Below, one piece after another: positions 50,479 to 59,421 of a stretch of DNA of 64,000 nucleotides; position 1 is the first letter of the stretch, and every line of letters starts with the position of its first letter. A program made the translations under genes and the position numbers. The notes under the pieces are model-generated. The model had not been told where the DNA came from, ran no database searches, and saw nothing but the letters and a program-made list of their open reading frames with translations. The DNA lies in assembly GCF_014200505.1 (NCBI RefSeq), contig NZ_JACHBX010000002.1:1-64000 (forward strand), read 5' to 3'. This DNA is from Massilia aurea (GTDB lineage Bacteria > Pseudomonadota > Gammaproteobacteria > Burkholderiales > Burkholderiaceae_D).

Positions 50479-51066
50479 TCAGACCGTGCCACCCAGCTTG
50501 CGGATGAACGTCGCCAGATTGAGCTTGAAGCCGGCGCCGACCGCCTGGAAGCGCCACTCGCCATCCCGGCGGTACAGCGAGCCAAACTGCAGCGCGGTCT
50601 TGTCCGAGTAGTCTTCGTTCAGGTCGTATTGCGCGATCGTCTCGCCGGTGTCGTCGTTGTACACCTTCACGTACGCGCCACTGACGCGGCCAAAATTCTG
50701 CTTGCGCACCTCGGCATCGTGGATCGTGACGACGATCGGCATTTCCACCACGGCCGCTTCGACCTTGGCCAGGTCGACGATGATGACTTCGTCGTCGCCA
50801 TCCTTGTCGCCCGTGCGGTTGTCGCCCGAGTGCACCACCGCGCCGTCGGGCGACGTGGTGTGGTTGTAATAGACGAAATGGGCGTTGCTGATCATGACCG
50901 GGTGGTCGTCCGCGTCCTTCCTGCACAGGAAGACGGATGAATCGAGGTCGAACGCCTGGCCTTCGGCCGCATTGACCTTCCAGCCCAGGCCGATACGAAC
51001 GCGCTTCAGGCCCGGCGCCGTCTTTTCGAGGTTGATGCGGTGGCCGGTTTCGAGCGTGGTCGACAT
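50479..51066 (-). CDS. TerD family protein
   Basis: 195 residues of the TerD domain. Typical features: LKRVRIGLGWKV at the N-terminus, FDLDSSVFL, VMISNAHFVYYNHTTSPDGAVVHSGDNRTGD with an acidic Ca2+-binding loop (DKDGDDE), and FKLNLATFIRKLGG. TerD proteins bind calcium and are linked to tellurite and phage resistance and stress responses; they often occur with TelA-type proteins. The gene lies 37 bp after the TelA gene's stop. Confidence 0.93.
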   Translation of the reverse strand: MSTTLETGHRINLEKTAPGLKRVRIGLGWKVNAAEGQAFDLDSSVFLCRKDADDHPVMISNAHFVYYNHTTSPDGAVVHSGDNRTGDKDGDDEVIIVDLAKVEAAVVEMPIVVTIHDAEVRKQNFGRVSGAYVKVYNDDTGETIAQYDLNEDYSDKTALQFGSLYRRDGEWRFQAVGAGFKLNLATFIRKLGGTV

Positions 51067-51103
51067 GGATATTCCTTTATGAATGTGATGGGTCAGGTCG
51101 TGA

Positions 51104-52237
51104 TTACTGCGCGCCGGGCGTTGATGCCGACGAAAAGCGCGTGATCAGTTCGCGCTCGAGTTCCTGCAGCTTCGGCAACTCGTCCTTGCGGCGCTGCTGG
51201 CCTTCGTTCGAGATCTGCTCGAGCTTGTCGAATGCGGTCATCAGCTGCGTCTGCACGTGCTGGGCGGTTTCCAGGCTGACGATCGAACGCTGCTTGACGC
51301 GGGCCACTGTCTCGGTGTTTTCCAGCAGCATGTCGGCCTGGGTGCGGAAGGCCGCGTCGGTCGCATCGTAGGCGGCGTTGGCCACAGCTGCGCTCTGCTT
51401 GGCTTCGAGCTGCAGCAGGTAGAGCGAGAACACGTTGCGCCAGGCCGGGATCGACACGTTGACGATATCGGTGAAGGTGTCGGTCAGCGCGCGCGCATTG
51501 TCCTGCGACAGCCGGATTTGCGGCACCATCTGCGTGGCCATCAGCATCGCCCGGCGCAGGTCATCGATGCGCTTTTCGAGCCGCTCCAGGCGGCGCCGCA
51601 GTTCGATCGCCTGCTGCGCCTCGAACGCGTTGGCCGGCGCCGCCTGCTGCGCGACAGCCTGCTGCAATTTGGCGGCCCATGCTTCGCCCTTTTTGACGTC
51701 GGCGTCCAGGCCCTGGTAGTAGATTTCCAGGCCCTTGTACATCTCGTCGAAATCATTGATGCGGCCGCGGTGCACGTTGGCATGGCGCGTCATTTCGGTC
51801 ACCAAGGTGTCCATGCGCGATTCGACCACCTGGTACTGCGACAGCATCTTTTCCTTGACCGAGCCGAACATGCCAGTCACGCGTGCCATCAGGCCGCCAG
51901 AACGCAGCTTGGCAGGATCGAGGCCCTTGGCGGTGGCAATCAGTTCGTTCAGTTGTGCGCCGAAGACGTCGGCGTCGGAGGCGCGCACCGTGCCCAGCAG
52001 CTTGGCCGACACCTTGGCCACGCTGGCACCGGTGGCGCCGCCGAGGGACTCGATGGCCTTGTCGTCAATGCCCGAGATATCAACGCGCGCCAGCGGCGCC
52101 GCGCTCGCCTCGGGCCGCAATGCCGGCAGCGTGTCGGTGCCGGCGGGACTGAACAATGGCGGCAGCGCCGGCGCCGGTGTTGCTGGCACTGCGGATGCTG
52201 CGTTCGCTTCTTCTTCGGCGGAGAACAGCGGCTTCAT
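51104..52237 (-). CDS. TelA / toxic anion resistance protein
   Basis: 377 residues; N-terminus acidic with proline/alanine linker, then a TelA domain: ESLGGATGASVAKVSAKLLG, LSQYQVVESRMDTLVTEMTR, YKGLEIYYQGLDADVKKGEA, ERLEKRIDDLRRAMLMATQMVPQIRLSQ and AFRTQADMLLENTETVARVKQRS. The family is predicted to be a coiled-coil cytoplasmic protein of the Ter membrane-stress system. It heads a group of three genes with TerD and the unknown protein. Confidence 0.9.
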   Translation of the reverse strand: MKPLFSAEEEANAASAVPATPAPALPPLFSPAGTDTLPALRPEASAAPLARVDISGIDDKAIESLGGATGASVAKVSAKLLGTVRASDADVFGAQLNELIATAKGLDPAKLRSGGLMARVTGMFGSVKEKMLSQYQVVESRMDTLVTEMTRHANVHRGRINDFDEMYKGLEIYYQGLDADVKKGEAWAAKLQQAVAQQAAPANAFEAQQAIELRRRLERLEKRIDDLRRAMLMATQMVPQIRLSQDNARALTDTFTDIVNVSIPAWRNVFSLYLLQLEAKQSAAVANAAYDATDAAFRTQADMLLENTETVARVKQRSIVSLETAQHVQTQLMTAFDKLEQISNEGQQRRKDELPKLQELERELITRFSSASTPGAQ

Positions 52238-52556
52238 GGCAATCCTTCAGGTGTGAGGTGACGATGTTGATAGCTTACCACCGGTTAAACCCACCTAGCA
52301 CGCATCGGTTGGCTGCCGGACCAGCTTCCAATTGGCTGTGCCAATGCAGCATGCGTATCGATGCCGATGAGATGCCCTCGATGGATGAAATTGGCCTGCG
52401 CATCGCGCAATCGAATCAAAACCATTTACCATCGGCGAAGCTGGATGCCCCTGGATTGGCTAAAGGGTCTTCTTGCAGATCATGAAGCTCTTGGCTAGCG
52501 ACCGATCGGATTGCTCTCGTCAAGACGCTATTTTCCAACCTCCACGCTCGGGACAA
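52238..52556. other. 319-bp gap upstream of the exported protein gene
   Basis: Divergent from the TelA gene. A plus-strand frame to 52485 gives about 45 codons of unrelated sequence ending LDAPGLAKGSSCRS; it has no start with ribosome-binding site and no family, so it is not called. No strong promoter was identified by eye. Confidence 0.4.
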
Positions 52557-53027
52557 ATGATGAAGAACGTCACTGCAGTGTTCCTGGTTTTTTGCTCAGC
52601 AAGCGCCTTTGCAACAAAACCCACGCTTCTCGAAACGGCGTTGTCCTGCCAGCTCAAGGATGAACAGATTGCATCGCTGATGCGCGACCTCGCACTTCAG
52701 CAGCCTGCCTTCGTCAAACCTTCACAGCAATTTGGTGCCCCGTCCGCCGACATTTACCGGTTACCAAAACCAGTGAGCGCCCTGGGCTATTCGTCCGACG
52801 AAGTTGTGGTGACACCGGCTCGCGTTCTCTTGGCGGTGCCTGCGCAGACAGTGAGTCAAGCGGTTGATAAACTGAATCTGATAGAAGAAGCGTATTCACC
52901 GGCCAGTCGTGAAATTCGCCCAACAGTCAGCGTTGTAGCCTTTCAACTATCCCACAAGGAGCTGGAAAACAAGCTCCTTGTGGGTTGCCAGTACGCGAAT
53001 AACGACGCGGCCGGATGGATTCAGTAG
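52557..53027 (+). CDS. Exported protein of unknown function
   Basis: 156 residues from one of two adjacent ATGs (52557/52560). Signal peptide MMKNVTAVFLVFCSASAFA precedes a mature domain with two cysteines (ALSCQLKDEQIASLM and LLVGCQYANND), likely a disulfide, and a beta-rich pattern (EVVVTPARVLLAVPAQTV). I recognise no family. It stands alone between the TelA group and the DUF2256 gene. Confidence 0.62.
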   Translation: MMKNVTAVFLVFCSASAFATKPTLLETALSCQLKDEQIASLMRDLALQQPAFVKPSQQFGAPSADIYRLPKPVSALGYSSDEVVVTPARVLLAVPAQTVSQAVDKLNLIEEAYSPASREIRPTVSVVAFQLSHKELENKLLVGCQYANNDAAGWIQ

Positions 53028-53114
53028 ATTAATCACGCATCGTTTTATACCGTTCTGGCACGAGACCAGCACAAGAGAGCATCGCCTTGCGCCAGCGGTG
53101 CGTACAATCCCTCC

Positions 53115-53282
53115 ATGAAAATGCGCAAGAAATCCGAGCTGCCCACAAAGATCTGCGCCCACTGCGCGCTGCCGTTCACCTGGCGCAAGAAGTGGGCGCG
53201 CGACTGGGAGCAGGTCAAATACTGCTCGGAGCGGTGCCGCCGTGCGGCGCCGCCGGACCGGTCACCACCACAGTCTGGCTGA
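53115..53282 (+). CDS. DUF2256 zinc-finger protein (55 residues)
   Basis: A short frame starting at ATG 53115 that is easy to overlook. It encodes [20 protein letters not shown], then [20 protein letters not shown] and CRRA. The CxxC and CxxxC pairs and the FTWRKKW segment are hallmarks of DUF2256, small zinc-binding proteins often found near cryptochrome/photolyase or DNA-repair genes. The last 68 bp overlap the 3' end of the HAF-repeat gene on the opposite strand. Function unknown. Confidence 0.88.
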   Translation: MKMRKKSELPTKICAHCALPFTWRKKWARDWEQVKYCSERCRRAAPPDRSPPQSG

Positions 53283-54783
53283 CGGTCGTCCTGCGCCCGT
53301 CGCGCCCCACCACCGTCGCCGTGACCGCATACACGCCGGGCGTTGAAAAGCTATGACTGGCGCTCGTGCTGCCGACGCCATCCGCCTCCACGATCTTGCG
53401 CGCCGCCCCGCTACTGCCGTCACCCCACGCCCACTCGACGCTGCGCGTGCCGGTCCGGTCGCCATCGACGAAGCTGACCAATGCCTGTAGAGGCACGCCG
53501 GCCTCGGCCTGCGCAGGCAGGACCAGCGGCCCCAGCGTGTGACCACACATGCATTCCCGATCTGGCCTCAGCAGCACCAGCCCCGCATTCGAGCCTGCGA
53601 CGATCGCGCCGTTGTCACTGACCGCCAGCGCCTGGTCCAGTAAGAGGCCCGGTGGCGCGTGACGCAGCGCCCGGTTCAGGTCGAGCATGCCGCCTGCGGC
53701 GCTCCAGACGAAGGCGCGCGTGGCACCAAGCCGGTCCTCGGCCAAACCGACGATCTGGCCCCGGGTGTTAACATTGCGCGCGGATGACGTCCGCCCGCCC
53801 AGCGTGCCGAGTTCGCGCATGCCGCCCTGACGCGTCCACGACATCGCTCGTTGACGCCCATCCGGATACCCGATGCTCCCGGCAATGTGCAGGCCAGGCG
53901 TCATCGCAATGACCGATGCCGTGGAACCGCGACCGGTGCCAAGATCCAACATACCCGTGGCGCGCGTCCACAGGAACGGGCGCTCGCCGCCGCCGTCGAA
54001 CGACGCCAGCCGGTTACCGGCCACCTCGCCCCCAGCTCCGACGGCCACCGGTGACGATTCGGCGCTGCCCAGCGTATCGATGTCGATGAGCCCATCCGAA
54101 CGTGTCCAGACGAAGGTGCGCGTGAATTCGTCGTCGATCGTCGTCACGCCGGCAACCAGGCCGGCGTCGTTGAGAATGCGGCCGGCTGCCGGCGCCGGGA
54201 TCCCGGGCGTGACGCCCAGGTCTTCCACGCCGCTGGCGACGCTCCAGCGAAACGGATGCGCCGCATCGCCCATTGCACCGGTGACGACACCGCGGTTGTT
54301 GATGGCCCAGCCATACGAACGACCATGGGATGGGGCGGCGCGCAGGTCGAGCATGCCGCCGCGTGCGCTCCAGACGAACGCATTCTCGACGCCAGCGTCA
54401 TTGAGCGAGGTGCCGGCGACCTGCCCGGCATCGTTCAGGTCGTTCACATACACGGTGCGGCCGCCCAGCGAACCCATCTCTTGAACGATATTGCCATCGT
54501 AAAAGTAGCCATCCGTACGATCGCCATGGATCAGCGAGAACGCGACCTGCCCGGACGCATTGATGCGTGGATAGGTCGCGATCGCGCCCATGCCCAGATT
54601 GATCACGCGGTAGGCGACAGGCGATACGCCCGCGCTGCCATCGGCATGGATCGACGCTGGTGCCGGCTGCGCCAGCGCGGGACTGGTTGCCGCGAGTACC
54701 AGCGACCCTGCCCGCAAGCCCATGCACGCCAGCCACAGCATGGCGCTGGCAACCGACACCACCTTCCCCCAGATCCAATGCAT
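53215..54783 (-). CDS. Secreted HAF-repeat protein with PKD domain
   Basis: 522 residues from ATG 54783, which is preceded by GGAGAAATC. A signal peptide ends ALAQPAPA. The body has about seven HAF-type repeats ([40 protein letters not shown] and similar units with 'AFVWSA' and 'GMLDL' strands), predicted to form a beta-propeller. A PKD-like domain follows near residues 430-510 ([19 protein letters not shown]). It is most likely an exported surface or adhesion protein. Its 3' end overlaps the DUF2256 gene. Confidence 0.86.
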   Translation of the reverse strand: MHWIWGKVVSVASAMLWLACMGLRAGSLVLAATSPALAQPAPASIHADGSAGVSPVAYRVINLGMGAIATYPRINASGQVAFSLIHGDRTDGYFYDGNIVQEMGSLGGRTVYVNDLNDAGQVAGTSLNDAGVENAFVWSARGGMLDLRAAPSHGRSYGWAINNRGVVTGAMGDAAHPFRWSVASGVEDLGVTPGIPAPAAGRILNDAGLVAGVTTIDDEFTRTFVWTRSDGLIDIDTLGSAESSPVAVGAGGEVAGNRLASFDGGGERPFLWTRATGMLDLGTGRGSTASVIAMTPGLHIAGSIGYPDGRQRAMSWTRQGGMRELGTLGGRTSSARNVNTRGQIVGLAEDRLGATRAFVWSAAGGMLDLNRALRHAPPGLLLDQALAVSDNGAIVAGSNAGLVLLRPDRECMCGHTLGPLVLPAQAEAGVPLQALVSFVDGDRTGTRSVEWAWGDGSSGAARKIVEADGVGSTSASHSFSTPGVYAVTATVVGRDGRRTTVSQTVVVTGPAAPHGGTAPSSI

Positions 54784-55126
54784 GATTTCTCCAGTCAATG
54801 TTAAGCAGCGCCAATCGATCGAGACCCGGCACCATCGGCGAGGTCGGGCAGCGCGCCAATCATGCACGGCGCCGCGCACGCACGGTACGGCGCACGCTGG
54901 AATCTCGCGCTGGTTTGTGCAGCGCCAATGTACGCGGGGGCGGTCAATTTTCTGCAGACACGAGATGCGCCGCTTATGGAACCTCGCGCGGCGCAGGGTG
55001 TCCTATCAACACCTGCGGCCGTCGACACTGCCACCACGTTCTCCACCGGTATCCGCTGGTATCTGCTGCTGTCAACTGCTGTCGGCTGCTGTTTCACATT
55101 GCAATAGTGATCCGAAGGAGACCACG
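54784..55126. other. 343-bp gap between HAF-repeat gene and aqpZ
   Basis: Divergent promoter region. The last 60 bp are rich in CTGCTG/GTCAACTGCTGTCGGCTGCTG repeats before aqpZ. No conserved regulatory site was recognised. Confidence 0.4.
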
Positions 55127-55912
55127 ATGAAAATCTACGGCGCCGAGTTTCTCGGCACATTCTGGCTGGTGATGGGCGGGTGCGGCAGCGCGGTGCTGGC
55201 TGCCGCATTTCCCGAACTGGGCATCGGCCTGCACGGTGTCGCCCTCGCCTTCGGCTTGTCCGTGCTCACGATGGCGTACGCGATCGGCCACATCTCGGGT
55301 TGCCACCTGAATCCGGCGGTCTCGATCGGCCTGTGGGCCGGGGGCCGCTTTCCCGCGCGCGAGCTGTTTCCGTATATCGTGGCGCAGGTCGCCGGCGGCA
55401 TCCTTGCCGGCGGCGTGCTGTATGTGATTGCCAGCGGCGCCCCCGGCTTTGACAGCGCCAACGGCTTTGCCGCCAATGGCTACGGCGATCATTCGCCAGG
55501 CGGTTATTCGCTGCTTGCCGGGCTGCTGAGCGAAGTGGTCATGACCACGTTCTTTTTGCTGATTATCCTGGGGGCGACCGACCAGCGTGCGCCCAAAGGG
55601 TTTGCGCCGGCCGCAATCGGTTTCGCGCTGACGCTGATTCACCTGATCAGCATCCCTGTGACCAACACGTCCGTCAATCCTGCGCGCAGCACGGCCGTTG
55701 CCGTGTTTGCCGGCGACTGGGCCGTGGGGCAGCTATGGCTGTTCTGGATCGCACCGATCGCCGGCGCATTACTTGGCGCTGCGCTCTACCGCGTCATTGG
55801 CGCGCAGGCGCCCGTGTCGGAACCGGTCGACGCGCCCGCCTACGGCCATGTGGAGCGGCGCCAGCGGCAGGTACGGGGCAGCGGCGTCGGTCGCGAGCAA
55901 GCCCAGCATTGA
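55127..55912 (+). CDS. aqpZ: Aquaporin Z
   Basis: 261 residues from ATG 55127, preceded by GAAGGAGACCACG. Water channel of the MIP family, six TM helices, with two NPA motifs: HLNPAVSIG (about residue 60) and [10 protein letters not shown] (about 183). The C-terminal extension is about 30 residues longer than in E. coli AqpZ and is basic ([19 protein letters not shown]). A terminator lies at 55953-55996. Confidence 0.95.
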   Translation: MKIYGAEFLGTFWLVMGGCGSAVLAAAFPELGIGLHGVALAFGLSVLTMAYAIGHISGCHLNPAVSIGLWAGGRFPARELFPYIVAQVAGGILAGGVLYVIASGAPGFDSANGFAANGYGDHSPGGYSLLAGLLSEVVMTTFFLLIILGATDQRAPKGFAPAAIGFALTLIHLISIPVTNTSVNPARSTAVAVFAGDWAVGQLWLFWIAPIAGALLGAALYRVIGAQAPVSEPVDAPAYGHVERRQRQVRGSGVGREQAQH

Positions 55913-55952
55913 CGTCCCGGCACCTGACCGACCGGAGCGGCGGAACGCCGGG

Positions 55953-55996
55953 CCGCCGAATCACGCCGTCTTTCGGCGGCGCGGTTTGTTGTTTTT
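55953..55996 (+). terminator. Terminator after aqpZ
   Basis: CCGCCGAA (55953-55960) pairs with TTCGGCGG (55972-55979), followed by GCGG and TTTGTTGTTTTTT. Confidence 0.8.
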
Positions 55997-56163
55997 TCTG
56001 CACATTTATTGAAGTCCCTGGTGCTCGCGCCAGGGGCGTAGCAGGCGCGTATCCTAGGGGGCGCACACGATATGAGGCATTGTCTTACATGATTAAACCC
56101 ACATTGCATTTACTGTTAGATTGTTAATACACCTTCACCCCCAACCCTTCTATCAGTGCTGCT

Positions 56164-57315
56164 ATGAAAACCTTTCACTGCGACAAATGTTCGCATCAGA
56201 TCTTCTTCGAGAACACCCTTTGCTTCAATTGCGAAAGCACCCTGGGCTACCAGCCTTCCCAGCGCTCCATCAACAGCTTCGAACAGGCTGAAGACGGCCT
56301 GTGGCGTAGCCTGAACCGCAAGGATGAAGGCAAGCTCTACAAGCAGTGCAGCAATTATGTGCAGCACAATGTGTGCAACTGGATGCTGCCGGCCGACGAT
56401 CCGCATGAGTTGTGCGAATCATGCCAGTTGACGGTGGTGATCCCGGCGCTGACGTCGGAAAAGAACCGCGTCCTGTGGTCGCGTCTCGAAACCGCCAAGC
56501 GCCGCCTGCTGTTCTCGCTGGCGCAGCTGAACCTGACCCCGGCCTCGAAAGAAATCCAGCCGGATACCGGTCTGGCATTCCAGTTCCTCGAAGATGGCGT
56601 GACCGACCAGTGCGTGATGACTGGCCACGACAATGGCCTGATCACGCTGAACATTGCCGAAGCCGATCCGGCCGAGCGCGAGCGCACGCGCGAACAGATG
56701 CACGAACGTTATCGCACGCTGCTGGGGCACTTCCGTCACGAGAGCGGCCACTATTATTTCGACCGCCTGGTTGCCGATACGCCGTGGATCGACAGCTACC
56801 GCGCGCTGTTCGGCGACGAGCGCCAGGATTATGGCGACGCACTCAAGCGACACTACGAGAACGGTCCGGTCGCCGACTGGGAAGAGCGCTTCGTCAGCAG
56901 CTACGCTGCATCGCACCCGTGGGAAGACTGGGCTGAAACCTGGGCCCACTACCTGCACATGATCGATACGCTGGAAACGGCCCACTCGTGCGGCCTGTCG
57001 CTCAAGCCGGCCAAGGCCGATGAGCCGGAGCTGGACAAGATCACGCTGCCGACAAAATCCGGTGCGTTCGAAGAAACGCTGAGCGACTGGTTCGCGCTGA
57101 CCTACGTGCTCAATAGCCTGAACCGCAGCATCGGCATGCCCGATTCGTACCCGTTCAAGCTCAGTACGCCTGTGCTGGAAAAGCTGGAATTCGTGCACAA
57201 GGTCGTGCGTGATCAGATGGGCAAGCCGTCGCTGGCTGCGCAGGCACCGGCAGCGGCGCCAGCAGCGCCGGCAGCACCGGCAGCACCAGTAACACCGGCA
57301 CCAACCGCTGTCTGA
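56164..57315 (+). CDS. Zinc-ribbon metallopeptidase-like protein
   Basis: 383 residues. The N-terminus has a zinc ribbon (HCDKCSHQ ... CFNC) and a second cysteine cluster (CSNYVQHNVCNWM ... CESC). The metallopeptidase motif is FRHESGHYYFDRLV at about residue 191, followed by ETWAHYLHMIDTLE with the third ligand, a gluzincin-like pattern seen in the putative zinc-binding metallopeptidase family. The tail is an Ala-Pro repeat (APAAAPAAPAAPAAPVTPAP). The function is unknown; no signal peptide, so cytoplasmic. Confidence 0.82.
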   Translation: MKTFHCDKCSHQIFFENTLCFNCESTLGYQPSQRSINSFEQAEDGLWRSLNRKDEGKLYKQCSNYVQHNVCNWMLPADDPHELCESCQLTVVIPALTSEKNRVLWSRLETAKRRLLFSLAQLNLTPASKEIQPDTGLAFQFLEDGVTDQCVMTGHDNGLITLNIAEADPAERERTREQMHERYRTLLGHFRHESGHYYFDRLVADTPWIDSYRALFGDERQDYGDALKRHYENGPVADWEERFVSSYAASHPWEDWAETWAHYLHMIDTLETAHSCGLSLKPAKADEPELDKITLPTKSGAFEETLSDWFALTYVLNSLNRSIGMPDSYPFKLSTPVLEKLEFVHKVVRDQMGKPSLAAQAPAAAPAAPAAPAAPVTPAPTAV

Positions 57316-57321
57316 CCAGAT

Positions 57322-57421
57322 GTAGGGTGGACGGCTACGCCGTCCACGCGTTCAAATCCACGTGATTTTGTGGCACGGCAAGGGTCGTTGAACGCGTGGA
57401 TGGGGAACCCATCCACCCTAC
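57322..57421. repeat. Inverted-repeat element, second copy of the trpC-downstream family
   Basis: The 100-bp element has about 34-bp arms: GTAGGGTGGACGGCTACGCC ... CGCGTTCAA at the left and, inverted, TTGAACGCGTGGATGGGGAA ... ACCCTAC at the right. Each arm contains its own hairpin. The core is shared with 11711-11841. The arms have MITE/REPIN geometry. Confidence 0.82.
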
Positions 57422-57451
57422 GGTATCAGGATGACAAGACGGCAGCAGACG

Positions 57452-58249
57452 TCAACCCGGCGCCCCCTCCAGCAACTCCACCGTCACCTGCATCTCATGC
57501 AGCGCCAGCGCCGGCCCGAATTGTGTGAAGATCGCTACATCAGCCGCATCGCGCCCATACCCTATCGTCACGCGGCCTCCGCGCGGTCCATCCTGGCTCG
57601 CATCGAACGTGTACCAGCGACCGCCCACATACGCCTCGAACCACGCATGCAAGTCCATCGGCACCAGCCCGTGCAGATAACCGGCGACGATGCGCGCGGG
57701 AATGCTCAGCGCGCGGCACAGCGCAATGCCCAGATGCGCCAGATCGCGACACACGCCTTCGCGATATTCATTGACCTCGGTTGCCGCCATCTGCGTGTGA
57801 TTCGCTGCGGGATTGAAGCGCACCTCGCGCCGGATCCAGTCGGTGATACAGGCGACCTGGTCGTAGCCTGGCGCAACGCCCGCCACAATGGCGCTGGCCA
57901 TCTCGGCAAACCGGTCGGATTCGCAGTAACGGCTTGGCAGCAGATACAGCAGCACGTCCGCCGGCAAGGTCGGCACCTCATCGAACGGCGCACCGGGTGC
58001 AACGCTGATGACCTGGTCGGTCAGCACGTCGGCCGACGTCTGGATCGAAAATTCGCCGGGCGGCGCTGTCAGGCGCTGACACAGATTGCTGTAGAAATCC
58101 GTATATTCGAGCACCTGCACGCTCGGGGTAAGCGTATAGGATTCGCGCGCCACCCATTGCTGCGCACCGCTGCGGGAACGCAGCATCAGGATGAATGGCG
58201 TGGGGAATTCGACGCTGAAACTGAGCTTGCAACCGGTTCGCAGCCACAT
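57452..58249 (-). CDS. Transglutaminase-like protein of an ATP-grasp cluster
   Basis: 265 residues from ATG 58249. The transglutaminase-like fold carries the cysteine in EGVCRDLAHLGIALCRAL (about residue 165), His in MDLHAWFEAYVGG (about 198) and Asp in WYTFDASQDG (about 213), a complete Cys-His-Asp triad. No signal peptide; the N-terminal part is a small beta domain (CKLSFSVEFPTPFILML). It lies downstream of the alpha-E gene, in the same direction as the ATP-grasp gene. In many genomes this trio is linked to a DUF2126 gene, as here. Confidence 0.88.
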   Translation of the reverse strand: MWLRTGCKLSFSVEFPTPFILMLRSRSGAQQWVARESYTLTPSVQVLEYTDFYSNLCQRLTAPPGEFSIQTSADVLTDQVISVAPGAPFDEVPTLPADVLLYLLPSRYCESDRFAEMASAIVAGVAPGYDQVACITDWIRREVRFNPAANHTQMAATEVNEYREGVCRDLAHLGIALCRALSIPARIVAGYLHGLVPMDLHAWFEAYVGGRWYTFDASQDGPRGGRVTIGYGRDAADVAIFTQFGPALALHEMQVTVELLEGAPG

Positions 58250-58343
58250 CGCAGGCCCGCCTTCCTTCGTTAAAGTGAGCGCACCGCCATGGCGCAGGCT
58301 GGCCATGACGGTGCGCCGCGCCACTGTTTGGTGCGCGAGTTGA

Positions 58344-59420
58344 TCAACGCGTCTGCGACTGTGTTTGCGACTGGGTCTGCGTCTGCGATGAGGTCTGCGA
58401 TGACGTTTGCGACTGCGTCTGCGACTGGGTCGGCGCCTGCACAGGGACAGGCACCGGCACAACCTCCGGCAACTCCGGCGCCACCGGCAGCAGGAAGTCA
58501 CGTCCAATGCCGTTGCCCAACTCGCCAATACAGGCCAGGAACTTGGTCAGGAACTCATGCAGCCCTTCGTCGAGGATCTCGTTGATCTCGGCCGACTTGA
58601 GCGACGCATGCAGTTTTTCCGCCAGCCGCTCAGTGTCGTGCGACAGCTCGTTGCGCACGTCCTGCAACACGGCCACGACGGCGGCCATGCAGGCCACCAG
58701 CGAGCGCGGCATCTTGCCTTGCAAAATCAACAGTTCGGCCACGCGGGTCGGCGTGATCGCGTGGCGGTACACCTTGCGATACGTCTCGAACGCGGACACT
58801 GAACGCAGCAGCGCGGCCAGGTAATAGTATTCGCCCTGCGCGCCTTCCTGGATCGTGTCGGACGCCAGGAACCGGAACTTCACGTCGAGAATCCGCGCCG
58901 TGTTGTCGGCCCGTTCCAGAAAGGTGCCCAGGCGGATGAAGTTGAACGCTTCATCCTGGAACATCGTGCCCAGCGTGACGCCGCGCGACAGGTGCGAGCG
59001 GTACTTGACCCATTCCAGGAACTGGCCGGGATCGCGTTCGAACATGCGCTCGCTCAGGTGCTTTTGCAGCACGAGCCAGGTGGTGTTCTCGGTTTCCCAG
59101 ACTTCGGTGGTCAAGGTACCGCGCACGGCGCGGGCATTTTCGCGCGCGGCGCGCAGGCAGCTGGCGATCGACGATGGGTTATCCGGGTCGCGCACCATGA
59201 AGTCGATGACGTTCTTTTGCGTCAGCGCGTCGTACTTGGCGTCGAATTGTGCTTCGAGTTCAGACACGCTCAGCATCGTGCGCCAGCCCTGCTGCTCGGC
59301 CTGGACCGATTGCGGCATCAGCGAATACTGGACGCGCACGTCGAGCATGCGCGCCGTGTTTTCGGCCCGCTCGGTGTAGCGGGCCATCCAGAACAAATGA
59401 TCTGCGGTGCGGCTCAACAT
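58344..59420 (-). CDS. Alpha-E domain protein
   Basis: 358 residues. The alpha-E family is an all-helical domain (MLSRTADHLFWMARYTERAE, a conserved glutamate-containing pattern) found beside circularly permuted ATP-grasp proteins. The helical core reaches about residue 300; the tail is proline-rich then an unusual Gln-Ser-Thr repeat (QSQTQSQTSSQTSSQTQTQS). The start lies 1 bp after the ATP-grasp stop, so translation is coupled. The domain's role, perhaps as a substrate-handling partner, is inferred from conserved co-occurrence. Confidence 0.9.
   Translation of the reverse strand: MLSRTADHLFWMARYTERAENTARMLDVRVQYSLMPQSVQAEQQGWRTMLSVSELEAQFDAKYDALTQKNVIDFMVRDPDNPSSIASCLRAARENARAVRGTLTTEVWETENTTWLVLQKHLSERMFERDPGQFLEWVKYRSHLSRGVTLGTMFQDEAFNFIRLGTFLERADNTARILDVKFRFLASDTIQEGAQGEYYYLAALLRSVSAFETYRKVYRHAITPTRVAELLILQGKMPRSLVACMAAVVAVLQDVRNELSHDTERLAEKLHASLKSAEINEILDEGLHEFLTKFLACIGELGNGIGRDFLLPVAPELPEVVPVPVPVQAPTQSQTQSQTSSQTSSQTQTQSQTQSQTR
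58349..58440. repeat. Microsatellite-like run in the alpha-E tail
   Basis: The 3' end of the alpha-E gene is built of repeats of the type TGCGACTG / GTCTGCG, encoding the QSQT-type tail. It could vary in length between strains. Confidence 0.6.
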
Positions 59421-59421
59421 G

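Noticed and set aside
52156..52485. 109-codon plus-strand frame in the gap after the TelA gene
   Set aside because: No ribosome-binding site, partly antisense to TelA, and no family resemblance.
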